Shown piece by piece: positions 1-12,622 of a DNA stretch of 64,000 nucleotides. A program made the position numbers and the translations under genes. The stretch covers positions 186,001-250,000 of the forward strand of contig JANVFP010000005.1 in the NCBI GenBank assembly GCA_027919835.1, read 5' to 3'. Within the stretch, counting starts at the first letter, position 1, and each line of letters opens with the position of its first letter. Origin of the DNA: Lentinula raphanica. Lineage: Eukaryota > Basidiomycota > Agaricomycetes > Agaricales > Omphalotaceae. The notes beneath the pieces were generated by a model. That model was given only the letters and a program-made list of their open reading frames with translations. It made no database searches and was not told the DNA's origin.

Positions 1-1300
1 GTAGAGTGTGGTCTGAGTTTGTACTTGTTTGGCAAAAACGGGGCAACGATAGAATTTTGCTCGTTTTGAGATATATGCCTGCTTCTGCGTTCAATTCCTC
101 ATATTTTTCCTAATGCTCTCAGAAGTATGCTCGCCTCAAGTGCCTGAACCAGTCTACACACTTTTGAGTGATGTGATTCTTCCAATTTTTGAGCTTTGTG
201 CATTTTACTGAGAGAATTGGAAGATTCAGAGGTACCGCCACATCTGGGTGAGTTTTGTGCTTTTCCCCCTTCATCTTCTACTCAAATACTTTTCAGAGTA
301 CTCAATCAGACTCATTAGAAATTGCTCTCAACTAGGATTAAGCTTCGCGAGCACATCACCGTGCTACGGTGAATACCTTGTATGCTTTTGAACAAAGTGA
401 TGAGTTGGATTTTTCAGTGTTGTGCGGCTAGGGACTCGGCGAATCGGAAACACGCACATGGTGAGTTTCGGCTTTTTTTCCTTCTTCATAAGTACTACTA
501 AAGTATACTATGTGCCTCTCACTGGGATCAAGCTTCGCGAGCACATCACCGTGCCACGGTGGATATCTTGTAAAGTGCAATATCAAAGTTGCCAGAAGTG
601 AAGTGGCAGACGTTCGGAAAACTCTTTCTCCCTTGATCATGCTCGATCTATCACTTCAACCTGGACTTTGCTTTCTTTTCGATTTGACCCTTCTTGGACA
701 CGCCGATGCACGCGGGATGATGCGCCCTTATGCCAACTCTACTGAGGCAATCAGTGGCAGCAGGACTTTTGATTTACGTTCAAAGAGGTGTTCGGCGGCC
801 TCCAAACACTTTCAATTGCTCGACGTCCTACTTAAGGCAAAACCTCGCAGCTGTTGCGGCATTGCTCCCTTCGACCGCCGACGACCATCGATCTCGGAGA
901 ACTGGGCCTCTTTAGGTCCACCCTCTACAGTCCGGGTCCACACATGATGATGAGCCCACTGCTTGCTTCGCTTCCCTTGCATCGCTCGCAATAACTGTTG
1001 GCATCGTCAAGGCCAAACATTCGACGTCATGTCCTCGAAACACTCACAGCTTCATTAAATTCAACTTATTCTTATCCTTGTTGACGTGGCATGAACACTG
1101 ATAGAAGCAAAGGTTCATAAATGGACGTCGGACGATGCAAGCTCAGCATCGTCATTTGCGACGTGGTCAGGCGATTATCGAGATTCGAGATTCAAACAAA
1201 TCAGACTTATTTATTGACCTGGATTGAAAGCCCAGGAATTTCAGAGTTCACCCCTCTACTATCTCGACCGTTACCGTAACCGCCAGCTAAATTTTCCAAA
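1..1300. other. Intergenic region upstream of the DUG3-like gene
   Basis: I see no convincing gene here. The longest open frame (510-947, +) has no recognisable motif, is not supported by plausible splice sites and runs through a repeated segment, so I treat it as chance. The stretch contains a diverged direct duplication (annotated separately) and, near 1082-1089, a TGACGTGG box. That box resembles the core of unfolded-protein-response or bZIP sites, but it is about 210 bp from the next start codon and its role is unknown. The left edge may also hold the end of a gene lying outside the window. Confidence 0.5.
246..575. repeat. Diverged direct duplication, two copies about 190-215 bp apart
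   Basis: Positions about 331-385 and 521-575 share a nearly identical core (AAGCTTCGCGAGCACATCAC, then GTGCYACGGTG and ATAYCTTGTA). Weaker similarity extends upstream: both copies have a GTGAGTTT...TTCTT segment (from about 246 and 460) before the core. This looks like an old local duplication. Nothing shows that it is transcribed. Confidence 0.7.
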
Positions 1301-3057
1301 ATGTGTCGTTGGATCGTATATATCGGCGAGTACGTTGTTGTCGTTGTCTCTGTCAATGACGTCCACCGACCTTCTTCTACAGGGATCCTATTATGCTCGC
1401 TGATCTACTCCTCAAGCCAGACCATTCTGTATGTGATTTCCTTTCACAACATAAGCATTCAAATTGATCTTTATCTTCCACAGATTGTTCAACAGTATGT
1501 CCCTCGAATAGTCCTATGACCAACGATGTGAACGTGACATGGCCTCCAGAGTCAGCAGCCGTTTCTTGCCTGGGCTGTTCTATGGACTGGAAGCAAGCGG
1601 CATCGTAGCACTAATAAACGGTATGCCTTTTGATTTTTCTCATCCTATAACCTCTGTTGAATCGATGCAGAACATAGAATGATCAACGTTCATGGCTTTG
1701 GAGTGACTTGGTACACAGACACACTCACCAAATTCAACCCTTCTGTGAAGGAGATGCAACCCGCTCAATACAGAACCATTGCGCCTATCTCTACCGATCT
1801 TGCCTTCAAGCAATTGTGCAACCACACGGCATCGACCTGTATCATGGCTCATATCAGAGATGCCAGTTTCCCTCCCGTCGTCGAAGTCAACAACCATCCG
1901 TTCATTTTCGGTAAATATTCATTCATGCACAATGGCGGTATCAATGGTTTCTCTGTAATGGTCAGTGGGAAAACTTCTCTTCTTTTTCTCATATCGACGA
2001 ATGCTCATTGTGTCTAGAGGTTCGATGTTATGCAGAGGATCTTCGAATTACAAGGCGTTGTACAATCGAAACAGTACAAATCCTCTGTTCAAGACTCGAA
2101 CTACGTCTTCAACATCCTCGGAAACACTGACACAGAGCATTTGGCTACCCTGTACTTCGCTTATCTTGACATTGTACGAGCTTTGGGACCTGAACTTGAC
2201 GCCAATCCTACCGACGCATTGCTTCTCGCTCTCATCCTCACTATCGCAGATATTCATGAAATCCAACGCAAACACAAAGTCGGGCCTTACAAAGAGGGTT
2301 CTGGTTCGGAGACAGTTGGCAATAACCTCAATCTGTGCATCAGTAGGTATCTTTGTGTTCTCAGTGTGGACGATAACTCAAATGTTTTGCACAGCTGATG
2401 GTGATGAGCAGTTGGTTGCTACTCGCTGGAACGACGCGAAGAAGGGTTATCCTCATAGTCTCTACCTTTCGCTCACTGCGGGAGAGAATTTGAATAGGAA
2501 ATACCCTTCTAACCGCCCGGAAATTCCAGCCGAGTCGGAGGACATTGAAAAGGCTGATATACTGAAAGTCAAGGAGCTTGTAGATAACTACAAATGTTTG
2601 AAACAAGGTTCAGAATACCTTCTCTTTCATTTGACGGACTTACTGACTCGCAATCCCTCAAACCTCCCTCTAGGTTGCCACGCGATAGTTGGATCCGAAC
2701 CAAGCAGTGAGCAATATATCCCTATCGAATCTATGCTTCATCACTCACCGTTTGTTCGTACTAGCCCGCTATGTCCATGATTGGGCTCTTCTTGACCCGA
2801 ATCAGGTTTTGACTCTAGACAAAAAGAGTCAACTGAGGTTGATCAACCTGGCTAAATTCTTTCAAATTGAAGAGCGCGAACGCGAGTTCCAGAAATATCA
2901 CTTCACGGAAATCATCGAAAAAATCAAAAAATTGACACCGCGTCACGGTACGGTCTACCGTGGAGTGCCGACTCCTGATACCATCGACCTTCCAGAGTTC
3001 AAGCGCGATGCTTTTGAAACCCAACTCAACTTGAACTTGGGCTCCGGAACTCACTAG
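1301..3057 (+). CDS. DUG3: DUG3-like class II glutamine amidotransferase
   Basis: Family: glutamine amidotransferases of the Dug1-Dug2-Dug3 glutathione-degradation complex, expected in the cytosol. The protein opens MCRWIVYIGEDP, placing the N-terminal nucleophile Cys at residue 2. Later come the motif with HGFGVTWYTD, then NNHPF, FMHNGGING, and the late SEPS motif followed by a Trp-containing tail. Likely exons are 1301-1329, 1383-1428, about 1484/1512-1620, 1671-1954, 2018-2342, 2395-2706 and 2765-3057. Phases agree at every junction except one: after HS, the codons for IVQQ (1484-1495) are followed by 16 extra bases before SYDQRCERD resumes. A single longer intron, 1429-1511, restores the frame but deletes IVQQ, which matches the family's conserved IVKQ. 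The gene is convergent with the next one. It is either intact through the longer intron or mildly damaged; family assignment is firm. Confidence 0.85.
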
Positions 3058-3286
3058 TCTGCGGGGAATACGAGTCGAGATCACGTAGTAGAATCCTGTT
3101 CAGCTCAATAGCAAGTCAGTGGTATTTTCGATATTCCAGCTCAGGAATGAATTCATGCTTTGTGCATTTATAACAACTTGGACCAGGATATGAATCAGAA
3201 TATGCCATCATGCAAAGGTTCAGGTCCATGCTTAGTACAAATACAGCCTGATAGAATAGAATACAGTGTCTGGTATAGGCTGCCGC

Positions 3287-5448
3287 TTAGAAACGATTGT
3301 GTAAACCGCCAGAATCAGGGTCGGTCACTTGGTAAGCCGGAAGGGAGGACACCGAGGGATTGTGTTGCAGCAGAGCTATACCTGCCTCAACGTCTGCTTG
3401 CGGTTGTTGCACAGCATACAAACTCGAATCTGATGGCGGAGACACTCGAATGAACAATCTCGGTGACACGTTTCCTTGATTCGACGAGGATGGAGCTGCC
3501 AATGTATAGAAGGAGTGTGTCGAAGATCGGTATGTGGTTCGAGTTGGAGTTTCAATAGGTAACGGGATATCTTGGAAGGCCTCGCTACGTTTGCTCGACC
3601 TAACAGGGGTAGTTGCATTCATATTGCTCCTGCGGTCATTCCTGACGCCTCTGAAGCCCGTAGGAGTAAAGTAGTAACGGGTGAGCCAGTTGGAAGGGGA
3701 AGTCGCAGATTCTTGCGGTCCTGGGATCAAATCGGATGCCTCGAAAGAAGATATTGTCAGAGGAGATGATATCCCCCCATACTGGAAAGGTGTGATTCGA
3801 GGTGCAGATTTGAGTTTGCGCCGCCTCAACCAACGGAGGACAAGGACAACGGCTATGATGACCATGATTAGGAATGCTAAGCTCCCCAGCACAACTCCAG
3901 CGATAGAGGCAGCATTCAGAGTAGGCGAGGAAGATTTTCTATTGGCGAAGCCAAAGGAGCTGCCGGCGTCGGAACCTTGGAAAATCCTGAAGGATATCAG
4001 ATTGATGCAAGCTCGCCTATAATATGACAGAAAGACCCACAAGTAGATGTTGGATATCAGGCTAGCACCTAGAAGGTATTGTGTAACGTTTTCGGATGTC
4101 CACTCTTGGAGGACACCTAGACACGTTGAGTTTCCAAGGTTTTGAACGAGTTGATTTTCAGTCAGGGTGGCCGAGACCGTCCCGAAAGTCAGCGTGAGCT
4201 TCATGCGGGTATCGCAGGGCAATGTATATACAGCGGTTGTAGACGAGCTTTCCTGCCTTGAGTAACCCGAGATCGTTCCATCTACCGACAAAGTGTGAAC
4301 AAAAATCATCTAAGGAGCGAGTATTAAACAAGATGTTACTCACATATAGAACGAGCTTGATCCCGGGGGAAGACGAGATCGTTGAATAGCGGGTCGACCA
4401 CTGTGAGTAGTCCAGTATAGGCAGATATATTGACTCCGTTGTCGCTTTGATAGTTCCAAGCGTCCATTTCAACGAAAGAATCAGCGTTGATAGAATTGGT
4501 AGAGTTCGAATTTATCAAGCTTTTCCAGACGATGTCACCTTCATAAGAGTCGTGGTCGGGGGCAAGCCAATGGAAGGTTCCAGCGTCATCGTTTGAAGAA
4601 GCATCACTGGGGGAGTTCAGAGCCAGACCGTACGAAAAATTCGTTTGACCCGGATTGTCCGCCAGCCAAAATGCCATCGGTGTTTCATTGAAAGATCCTT
4701 CGCTGGTTCAACATCGTTTGAGATGGGTAATGCATAAGGAGTAAGAGAGAATGCCCACCGGCTGTTAGTCCCAACCCCTAGAATACCAGATATGTCTGAC
4801 GAGTACATGGAGTTCGACTGATTGGCAACAACAACTGGATCAAAGTGACAGATCGCGTCAAACACAACTCTAAAATCCCATCCCATATGATAGAACATAC
4901 ATGATTGGTCAACCCACGACCACGAAGACCCATTCTGCAGCTGCAGTTTGCAAGTCTGGTTTATGATTGGCCCGGAAACCCCACCGTCAAGGACAGTCAC
5001 GTTGCGAAGGGCTCCCATTTGCGTAGAAGAAGGCATGGAATATCTAGTCCATCATAGAACTTGTTGATCATTTGATCATAAGTTGAAAGGTGTACAAGAT
5101 GTACTTACGTTGAACTGCCTCCGCACGAGACGCATCCTTGTCCAGCGACAGAACTGATGCCGGTGCTTGTTGAGAGTGCGAAGGCGAAAGACTGACTTTG
5201 GCTTGAATCGTTGGTAGGCTATCGAAATGATGAATCGCCTGTCTGAAAGTATGGCAACTTTTGTCAAAACATACCAGAGAAACGTTTACTGTGTAACGTT
5301 TGTTATCATCGAACTTTAGGGGGATGAACAGGGTAGAAGGTTGTGGTGAGGAGGAGTCGCGTTTCAAGGGTGATCCTGAAGCACCACTCGTAGGGGAAAG
5401 GCATATGAGGAGCACAAGGAACAGTGGTAGAGGGACAAAAAGCCTCAT
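3287..5448 (-). CDS. Membrane-anchored pepsin-fold protein without catalytic DTG motifs
   Basis: The protein starts with a clear signal peptide (MRLFVPLPLFLVLLICLSP). After splicing it shows the layout of peptidase family A1: a first active-site-like loop (FALSTSTGISSVAGQGC, then CGGSST), the flap and lobe motif SGILGVGTNSR, NFSYGLALN, the second-lobe segment LLTVVDPLFNDLVFP, and the terminal CDTR...LTLTFG...CLGVLQEW...YLLGASLISNIYLWV block. An ectodomain is followed by one strong transmembrane helix (AGVVLGSLAFLIMVIIAVVLVL) and a basic, Ser/Pro-rich cytosolic tail of about 170 residues. The first DTG reads STS and the second reads DPL, so proteolysis is unlikely. Introns were read from conserved phase, for example 4257-4319 and the junction joining NSR to EGSFNET. 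An adhesion, receptor or chaperone role is possible but unproven. Confidence 0.75.
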
Positions 5449-6033
5449 GATAGCACGGAAGGACGAGAGGGGTGTAAGGTGTTATAAGTACAGCCCCTGC
5501 GTACGTGAGGAACGTTATTGACGAGTGTATAAGTATTGAGTAAGGAAGTCACGATTGTAGGTCCGTCTGAAATCCATGATTTTTTGGTCTACGTTTGGTC
5601 TTGAGATGCCACGGGGTGTTCGGGGGATCGATTCAGAATATGAAATTCTTATCGGTGGCGATGTGGGAAAACCCTTCCTTCCTCTGTGCTTAGTACGATA
5701 CGTGCTAGATGGTGGATGAAAAGGCTTCGCCCGCTCAAATTCCGAAACATGTTGTGATTTGACAAACTGACTGAAAACCCTCAGCGAACATCATCTTCTA
5801 TTGCTCTCAGTTGCAGCCGCCTGCGAAACGTTTTCAGCGACATCCATCCGGCGCAAGTATGAAACCCACGCTCATATCCAAGTCCTGCCCATGTTGAGAA
5901 GGACGCCCTAGGACAGCCTTAGGACGCCTCGCTAGCTCCCGCTGAGCCCTGCTAGGCCCCCAATTCGTTTGTAACATCAGACCGTATATAGATCGTCCAA
6001 ACTACATGAAATACAACATAAAAGTTTCGCCTA
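5449..6033. other. Intergenic region between two minus-strand genes
   Basis: This holds the promoter of the pepsin-fold gene and the 3' region of the J-protein gene. A short GC-rich run with repeated GGACGCC/CCTAGG-like words lies at about 5895-5960. I see no gene or RNA in it. Confidence 0.5.
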
Positions 6034-7917
6034 CTAGTTACTCCATTGGAACCTGAAACCACCCTGTCCAGGTCCATAGGCTCCGCCTCCAGGGAAACCA
6101 CCGCCGGCTTGTTGGAAGAAGTGCGCGAAAGGATTTCCTCCTGCGCCGCCGGGGAATGGATGTCCACCGCTTCCGCTTGGATCATTGGGGTCGTCTCCTG
6201 CGTCGAATCGGGCACGTAGTTCTGGAATGAGAAGAATGAGTGAACAGGAAACTTGGGAGTGACAGAAGGAAGCAATCTTACCACTGTTAGAAAGTACCTC
6301 GTAAGCTTCGTTCACAGCAGCCATCTTAGCTTCTGAACCTCCTTTATCGGGATGTGCAGATTTGGCTGCTCTACGGCTGGAATGCAACGATGATGTTAGC
6401 CAGGCTTAGCAGTTCCAGACCCACCACTCACAAAGCCTTCTTGATGGTTCGCTCATCCGCATTCCTGTCGACACCCAATATCTTGTAGTAATCCTTCTTC
6501 CTCCTCTGCTTGACTTTCTTTTTGGCCTGATTCAATTTAGAATGTACGTCTCGGTTGCTCCTACCGCTTCCTTCAAAAGCCTTCTCAAGCAGACGGATGC
6601 CTTCGTCCCAATCATCGGTATCGTCCTCAGTTGAAAGGAGGTATTCTGCACGTCCAATAAGAGCGTCCACATCTTCTGAGCATCCGTCCATTGTGAGAAG
6701 CATCGAGCACCACTTATCGGCATTGCGAAGAGCAGAGACTGTGCCAATGTTGGTGTACGATTTACAGAGGGCACGAAGCAGGATTTGACGGCGAGGGGAA
6801 TGAGTATAAGGATCGAGCAGAGGGATAGGAGGTTCTTTAGATTTCGAGTTGGAGTCGTGGACTTCTTTACCGAGAAGTTGCTCGCGCGACGTATGTTCCT
6901 TCATTGCCTGTTCGTATCGGCCCCATAAATCCTTCTCCTTTCCTTTTCCAGACTCAGTCATTAGATTGACAGCACCTCGCCAATCCTCCTTTTGCAAGGC
7001 TTCTTCCAGTTTGGCGAACGATTTCTCTAATGCCTTCGCTAGTCGATGTAGGGGTAGACAGACTTTGGAATCGGGATCGTAATGTAGACAGGATTTGAGA
7101 GGAGCGAGCGCCGAAGCAGTTGAGCCGTCGTCACCTTGGGTAGGCGGAGGCAATAGGAAGTACGAGAGTCGCCAGATACGAACTTGAAGTTCCATCGAGG
7201 CGGAAGGTGGAAGCAGCATAGCTAGACGAGTCAGATCGCCGACAGATCCTTCGACGTCTCCGGCGGCGAGTTGGCATTCCGCTCGCATGACTCGGACCTC
7301 AATTGAATGACTGGCGGTGTCTCTAATGATGTTGGAGCAGGATTCAGCGCATGCGGTCCAGAGTTGAGCTCTTTTTTCTCTGCGGGCTTTCGCCAGGAGT
7401 AGCTCGGCTTCGTTGACGGACTGAAGTAGATCATTAGCGGCAGAGTCCATAGGCCGACCTTGTGACGATAGGGAGGATCTATAGGACTCGATCGACGAAC
7501 GGGCCAGGTCAAACTCGCCTTCCTTGGCGTAAATACGAGCTTTCATGAGGTGCGCATTGTCGAAGGTATGTGAAGTGAGGGAAAGAACCTTGTCGAAATC
7601 TTCTAGAGCGGCGTTGTGCCGCGAGAGAGATAAATAGGCAGTAGCTCTCTTGTAGTATAGCAAATAATCAGCAGGAGATTGTTCTGTGACAGCATGTAAT
7701 TAGAGGACGATCTCTGGGGTCAAGAGACGGACAGACCTATCGCTTCTGAGTATATTTTCGCTGCATCATTGAATTGTCCCGTAGAGAGTAGCGCATTAGC
7801 TCTGTTGATGAGCGGAAGTAACCCAGGAGGATATAAACCACCTGCGCCAGCGTCCGCCAACACAGACGTAGAGAACAAAATGAGTGATGAGAGGATGGAG
7901 AGCGAGGGTATTCGCAT
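6034..7917 (-). CDS. ER-lumenal TPR and J-domain co-chaperone (P58IPK/DNAJC3-like)
   Basis: The protein begins with a signal peptide (MRIPSLSILSSLILFSTSVLADA). Next come tetratricopeptide-type helices over most of its length, for example YKRATAYLSLSRHNAALEDF and KARIYAKEGEFDLARSSIES. A C-terminal J domain follows (KDYYKILGVDRNADERTIKKAF, then the HPD tripeptide in KSAHPDKGGSE, and NEAYEVLSNS). The end is a Gly/Phe-rich tail finishing FRFQWSN. Order and composition match the DNAJC3/P58IPK family, which recruits the lumenal Hsp70 BiP to unfolded clients. There are at least four exons. The intron between EAIGL-type and EQSPADYLLY residues (about 7683-7737) and the one inside the J domain keep phase. 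The start is shared with a 271 bp divergent promoter facing CND3. No ER-retention tetrapeptide is visible at the C terminus, as is usual for this family. Confidence 0.88.
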
Positions 7918-8188
7918 GATGCAAGGAATAGTCGAGAGATCTCTAAAAGCGTATAAATGTTCGTTGAGGAGGTGAGTAAATCAATGCATGCAGGAAGGTG
8001 ACTCTCGTTGAGAGAAGAAGGTAAAGAAATTTCTGGAGTTTCCTAAACCGTCATCACAGACGTGTTCGAATCGGAAGACCGGCCCGAGCTTTCCGGATAA
8101 GCATGACCGTGTCCAAGCTTTCCCACGGTCCGCAATCATTCGACGCGCCGCTCAACTTTGAAATTCAACCTTCTTGTTCTCGCCCACC
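7918..8188. promoter_or_regulatory. Divergent promoter between the J-protein and condensin genes
   Basis: This 271 bp gap separates two start codons pointing outward and must contain both promoters. An ACGTGT word lies at about 8063. No convincing TATA box is seen on either side. This is inferred from gene layout only. Confidence 0.5.
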
Positions 8189-11100
8189 ATGCCAGGAAGA
8201 ACTCGAGCAGGCAATCAACTTGATACTCAAGACTCCGTTAACGCTATCTACTCTATCTTCGATCAGGTGCAGAGCACATCTGCCAATCATCAGAAGAACA
8301 TCGTTGCACTCCACAGGCTCTTTGTGAACCTCAGCCAGCTAAGAGGACGAAACTCAGCTGGGGATACGATCCTCATTGGTGAAAGGAAGTTCGAACAAGC
8401 TATGTTTGACATCATTCTTCGTGTACTTCAATTCAAAAAAGGCGCTGCCGGAGATCGTGTCGCGAAATTCTTTGGGGGATTTATGAAATGTATCAACGAG
8501 AAATGTGAGTAGCGGTGTTACAACATACGTGGTAATCGCTTAACACCTTGATACAGCGGGTCAAGATCCTATAGATCCAGACGACTTTGACGGCTTCGAC
8601 GTTGCATACACGCCTGCTGCTCGATTCACTGAGCGTCTCTTGAAAAACGTACTCCTCAAAGGGTTAGGTGCAAAAGAGAAAACAGTTCGTTTCAGAATCA
8701 TTCAACTCTGCTCAGAGCTCGTTTTCAATCTAGGCGAAATAGAGTATGTTCTCCTATCTTATCTCCTGCTTGCATCTCTGATCTCGTTGTATAGCACCGA
8801 CATCTATTATCAATTGCGTGATGCTCTCCTGAACAGGATCAAGGATAAGGAATGGAACATTCGCTTGCAAGCAGGCATTGGGCTATGCAAGTTCTACGGA
8901 ATTGATGAGCCAGAAGATTTGAGAGAAAATAACTTGGAACCCCTGTCCGAAGTTCTTTTCGAATCGCTCGCTTGCGATAACCAAGGGTATGTTTTTGTTC
9001 GATACTCCTGAGCATTCCGTTTTATCAAAATCCTTTATAGCGAGGTACGTCGGGCGATCTTGGTCAATCTTCCCTTGAACAAGACAACCATTCCTCTCAT
9101 CTTGGAACGCACTCGAGACGTAGAGGAGAAGACACGCAAACTTACCTACACCGTCCTTGAAACAAATGTCACCACCATGGATGATGAAAACAACCAGGTC
9201 ATTGGATTTGCACACCCGAAAGTCCTCTCTATCGAGCAACGTGAAATGATCATCCGCAATGGGCTTGGAGATCGCGATGCGACCGTGCGCGCAGCAGCTG
9301 TCAAACTCATTGAAAAATGGGTAGAGACTGCTGATATGACCTCCAAGGATCAAGAAAATGGTGACGAACCTCAGGGTCTAATAGGTTTGCTGAAGCTGTT
9401 CGACCTTTGCACCGACAAACTCGTCGCAGACGCAATCATACGCTTGTTTGAATCAGATCCCCGCCATGTGGACGATATCACCTTCGGCGACAACTATTGG
9501 TCAACGCTGACTCCCGAGACAGCGTTTCTGGTTCGGATATGCGTCGATTACTACAAAGGCCAAATAGAACAGAAAGAACGTAATGACGCGGTGATTGCAA
9601 AAGCGGAAGCAAGACTCGAAGCGATCCTCCCTGTCGTAACTTCGTTTGCGTTCCGCCTGCAAGAGCATTTCAACGCCCTTGTCGAAGGCTTACGCTACCA
9701 TGGTCAGGTTGCGTCTACTCTAGATGACGAAGCACGAGTCCTCCAAGAGGACGATTTGGCAGACAAGAAGTTCATGGTGATAGAGATGCTAAAGATTGCT
9801 ATCTCGTTGGATTATGGTGATGAAATTGGACGAAGGAAGATGGATTCACTCATTCGTAAATATCCTTGTTCCAACATGGCTTTCGCGCGCGCTGATTTGA
9901 TTCTTTTCGAAGGCGATATGCTGACTCACGACTTCTTGCCTGAAGATCTGGTTCCTCCTTGCATGGAAGTCATGACCCAGCTCTCTACCAGCGAGCGGGA
10001 TTTGATTCGTGTAGTCGCCATTGAGGTCGTACAGTCCCTGAGAGATCCAGGAGACAACGAAGATGAAGACGCAGAAGTATGTCACTCACTTGCCTTCAAT
10101 ACTCTTCTAACATCTGATACCCAGAATCAGCAGAATGTGGATCCAGACGCAAGCTTTGAATCCGAAGCTCCAGTCTCCACTCCCACTCGGCAGAAAAACG
10201 CAATGCCCAAATCTCGTGAAGAGATGTCGGAGGCGGAAAGAGCTCACGCAGACAAAATTGACAAACGTTGTCTGTGCATCTGCCAGTCTATGCTCGAACG
10301 AGTGAACGGTGTAAGTTCTTCTCTGGATTCACCGCGGTCCTTTGTCTGACATATTTATTGTCAATAGACTCTAGAAAACAACTCTTCCTTGGACGGTATC
10401 GTCAAAGAACTCATCTATCCTGCTGTCCAAAGAAAGGATAATGAATCAAGAATTCAGGGCTTTCGATGTTTAGGCCTCATCAGTCTCATTTCCAAAAACA
10501 TCGCCAATATGGCTTTGCCCTTTTTCATCAAACAAATGAAGATCGACCAAAATCCCGAGGACTTGAGAGTTATCATCCTCCAAGTCGTTTTCGACATTCT
10601 AATGAAATACGGGCAGGCGATGATGGTGGAACCTTACAGCGTCAGTACTTCGTTGTTTCCATAAGCAATCTTGCCTCATTGAATTTGGATTCAGTCTGCT
10701 GCATGGGTTGGCCATTTTACCGAGTTGCTGGAGCGCGAGGAAACGAGTGAAGAGTTTCGGGCTGTGCTGTGCATGGGATTGGCGAAATTAGCACTTCCAG
10801 CTGTGCTTGTCGATGCTACAGTGCGTAAAACCTGAAGTGAACATTGAGATCTGTTCATAACGATATTCATAGATCATGAAGCTGCTCTTGACAGACTTCT
10901 TTTCTCCGCAAAACATCAAGAACCAAAAGCTCAAGCAGTGCTTGTCATTCTTCTTCCAGGCTTATTGCGCCTCGTCCCTAGGTAACCAAGAAATGATATC
11001 CTCCGTACGTGCTGAACTTGCGTAATACGATGGATCCCGTTGATTGACCGTGCTATCAGCTGTTCGTCCCTGTCTTCTGTGAGCTGTGTGATATGAATTC

Positions 11101-12371
11101 AAAACTGGATGATGGGGAAGAGATGGCTTCCATGGGTCAGATTGCGGGCATCATTTTGGATTGGACTCATCCAAAGAAGCTCTAGTGGGTGCTTCGTCGC
11201 TTGTCATGAATCTCAACAAGCTCATAGTTGCATGATGTCGCAGCAATTATAACGTTGATAACCCAGATCCTGCTCATCAAAATAGCTGCTTACATATCGA
11301 TATTGCTCGGGACATCATCAAAGAATTGCTCAACAGCAACTCCAAACTATTCAGTCTGTTCTACTTCCCTGGTTCCTTTACATACTGACTAAGATTCGAA
11401 TTCCAGAGGAGCACAAGAAGGTACTGTGCCAACTCTTGTCCAAACTCCACCTTCCGGAGGTACTAGATGAAGACAAGGCACACTTCGTTAATCTCTTACT
11501 GGACAAGGTTCCCTCAGTAAGTCGTAATCCCATCTCTCGAAGAGACTGTATATTAATTGTTCTAGTGTCGTCCGCTGGGCGATGCCGTGTCGAAGAACGC
11601 CTTCTCGAAATTCCAGGTCACTTTTAACAACAAATATGAGAAACAGCTAGAAGGGCTCAGTGCAGAGGAATATCTATCACTCGAGAAGCACCAAGCAGAG
11701 GCCCAATTCCTGAACGACATCATACCTCTAGACGATCTCTCTATGACAACGAGGCGAGGGAGGAAACGGTCTGCAGTTCATATTCATTTCAGCGACGTTC
11801 AATGATCTGACAAGCAAGCTCAGGCGTTCTGGCAGTGTCACTAGCTCTGCTGCTGAAGAGGAGCCTTCTACTTCGAAGAACACCCGAGGTCGGAAAGCTA
11901 AAGCCAAGTTCGTATCCAAAATTCATACTGTCACTGCCCAATGCTGATTATCCGATCTTTCTTACAGACGCGCTCGCCTTTCCACTTCCGACAATGAATC
12001 CGATGAGGATAGTGACCGCAGCGATCATGAGACTGAACATGGTTCCCCTCCAGCCTCCCGACATTCCTCTGTCGCACCAACTCGCACAATGCCTAAACGA
12101 CAAGCGTAAGTTTATCTTTGAGTGATAATATCGTGCTCATTGATATTGATGCTTCCAATCACACAGAACTCGGCGAGCACCCGTAGACCCCATTACTATC
12201 AGCTCTGATAGCGAACAGGATACCACTCCACGTAACCAACGACCGCTCCCCACGCTGAACACAAAGCGGGAAGATCAGGATGATTCAAACAGTGAACATG
12301 TCTCTCAGGCGACTGGTCATAGCGATTCGGAAGAAGAGGACGAGGTTAGCGGTTTACTAGTTGATGAATAG
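8189..12371 (+). CDS. CND3: Condensin complex subunit 3 (CAP-G / Ycg1 family)
   Basis: This is the HEAT-repeat, kleisin-associated non-SMC subunit of condensin, which loads on chromatin and supports mitotic chromosome compaction. The start ATG (8189) sits in a good context (CCCACCATGCC) and reads MPGRTRAGNQLD. Recognisable segments include the N-terminal helical block with VAKFFGGFMKCINEK, LLKNVLLKGLGAKEKTVRFR, KDKEWNIRLQAGIGLCKFYG, RDATVRAAAVKLIEKWV, and the C-terminal condensin-G region around LENNSSLDGIVKELIYPAVQ. Exons after 10664 are short and separated by many small introns. The last part is disordered, basic then acidic (MPKRQA, ending SDSEEEDEVSGLLVDE with TAG at 12369-12371). The gene is convergent with the DUF6534 gene, 251 bp away. 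Family identification is strong, but exact borders of several 3' exons are uncertain. Confidence 0.87.
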
Positions 12372-12622
12372 TCTGCTCTACTCTCGTTTCCACTCTTTCA
12401 TCTTTCAACATCTACATTGATTCTGCTCGACCGCCAGTTGAGCTTCTGCTTATCTTTATTCTTGGTCAATTACCTTGTATATTAAGTTTGTTTAAGTATT
12501 AGCTGTCTACCTCATCGTAGAAAACTTTGTTCGGTCCATGCTGACATAGCTGGCATCTCCAATAAAATGGTGCTGACATTTGGGCATGAATATACGTAAA
12601 GAATCTCGAACGTATTCACAGG

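Noticed and set aside
510..947. 145-residue open frame upstream of the DUG3-like gene
   Set aside because: It has no motif, mixed composition, overlaps the duplicated segment and has no plausible splice or start context.
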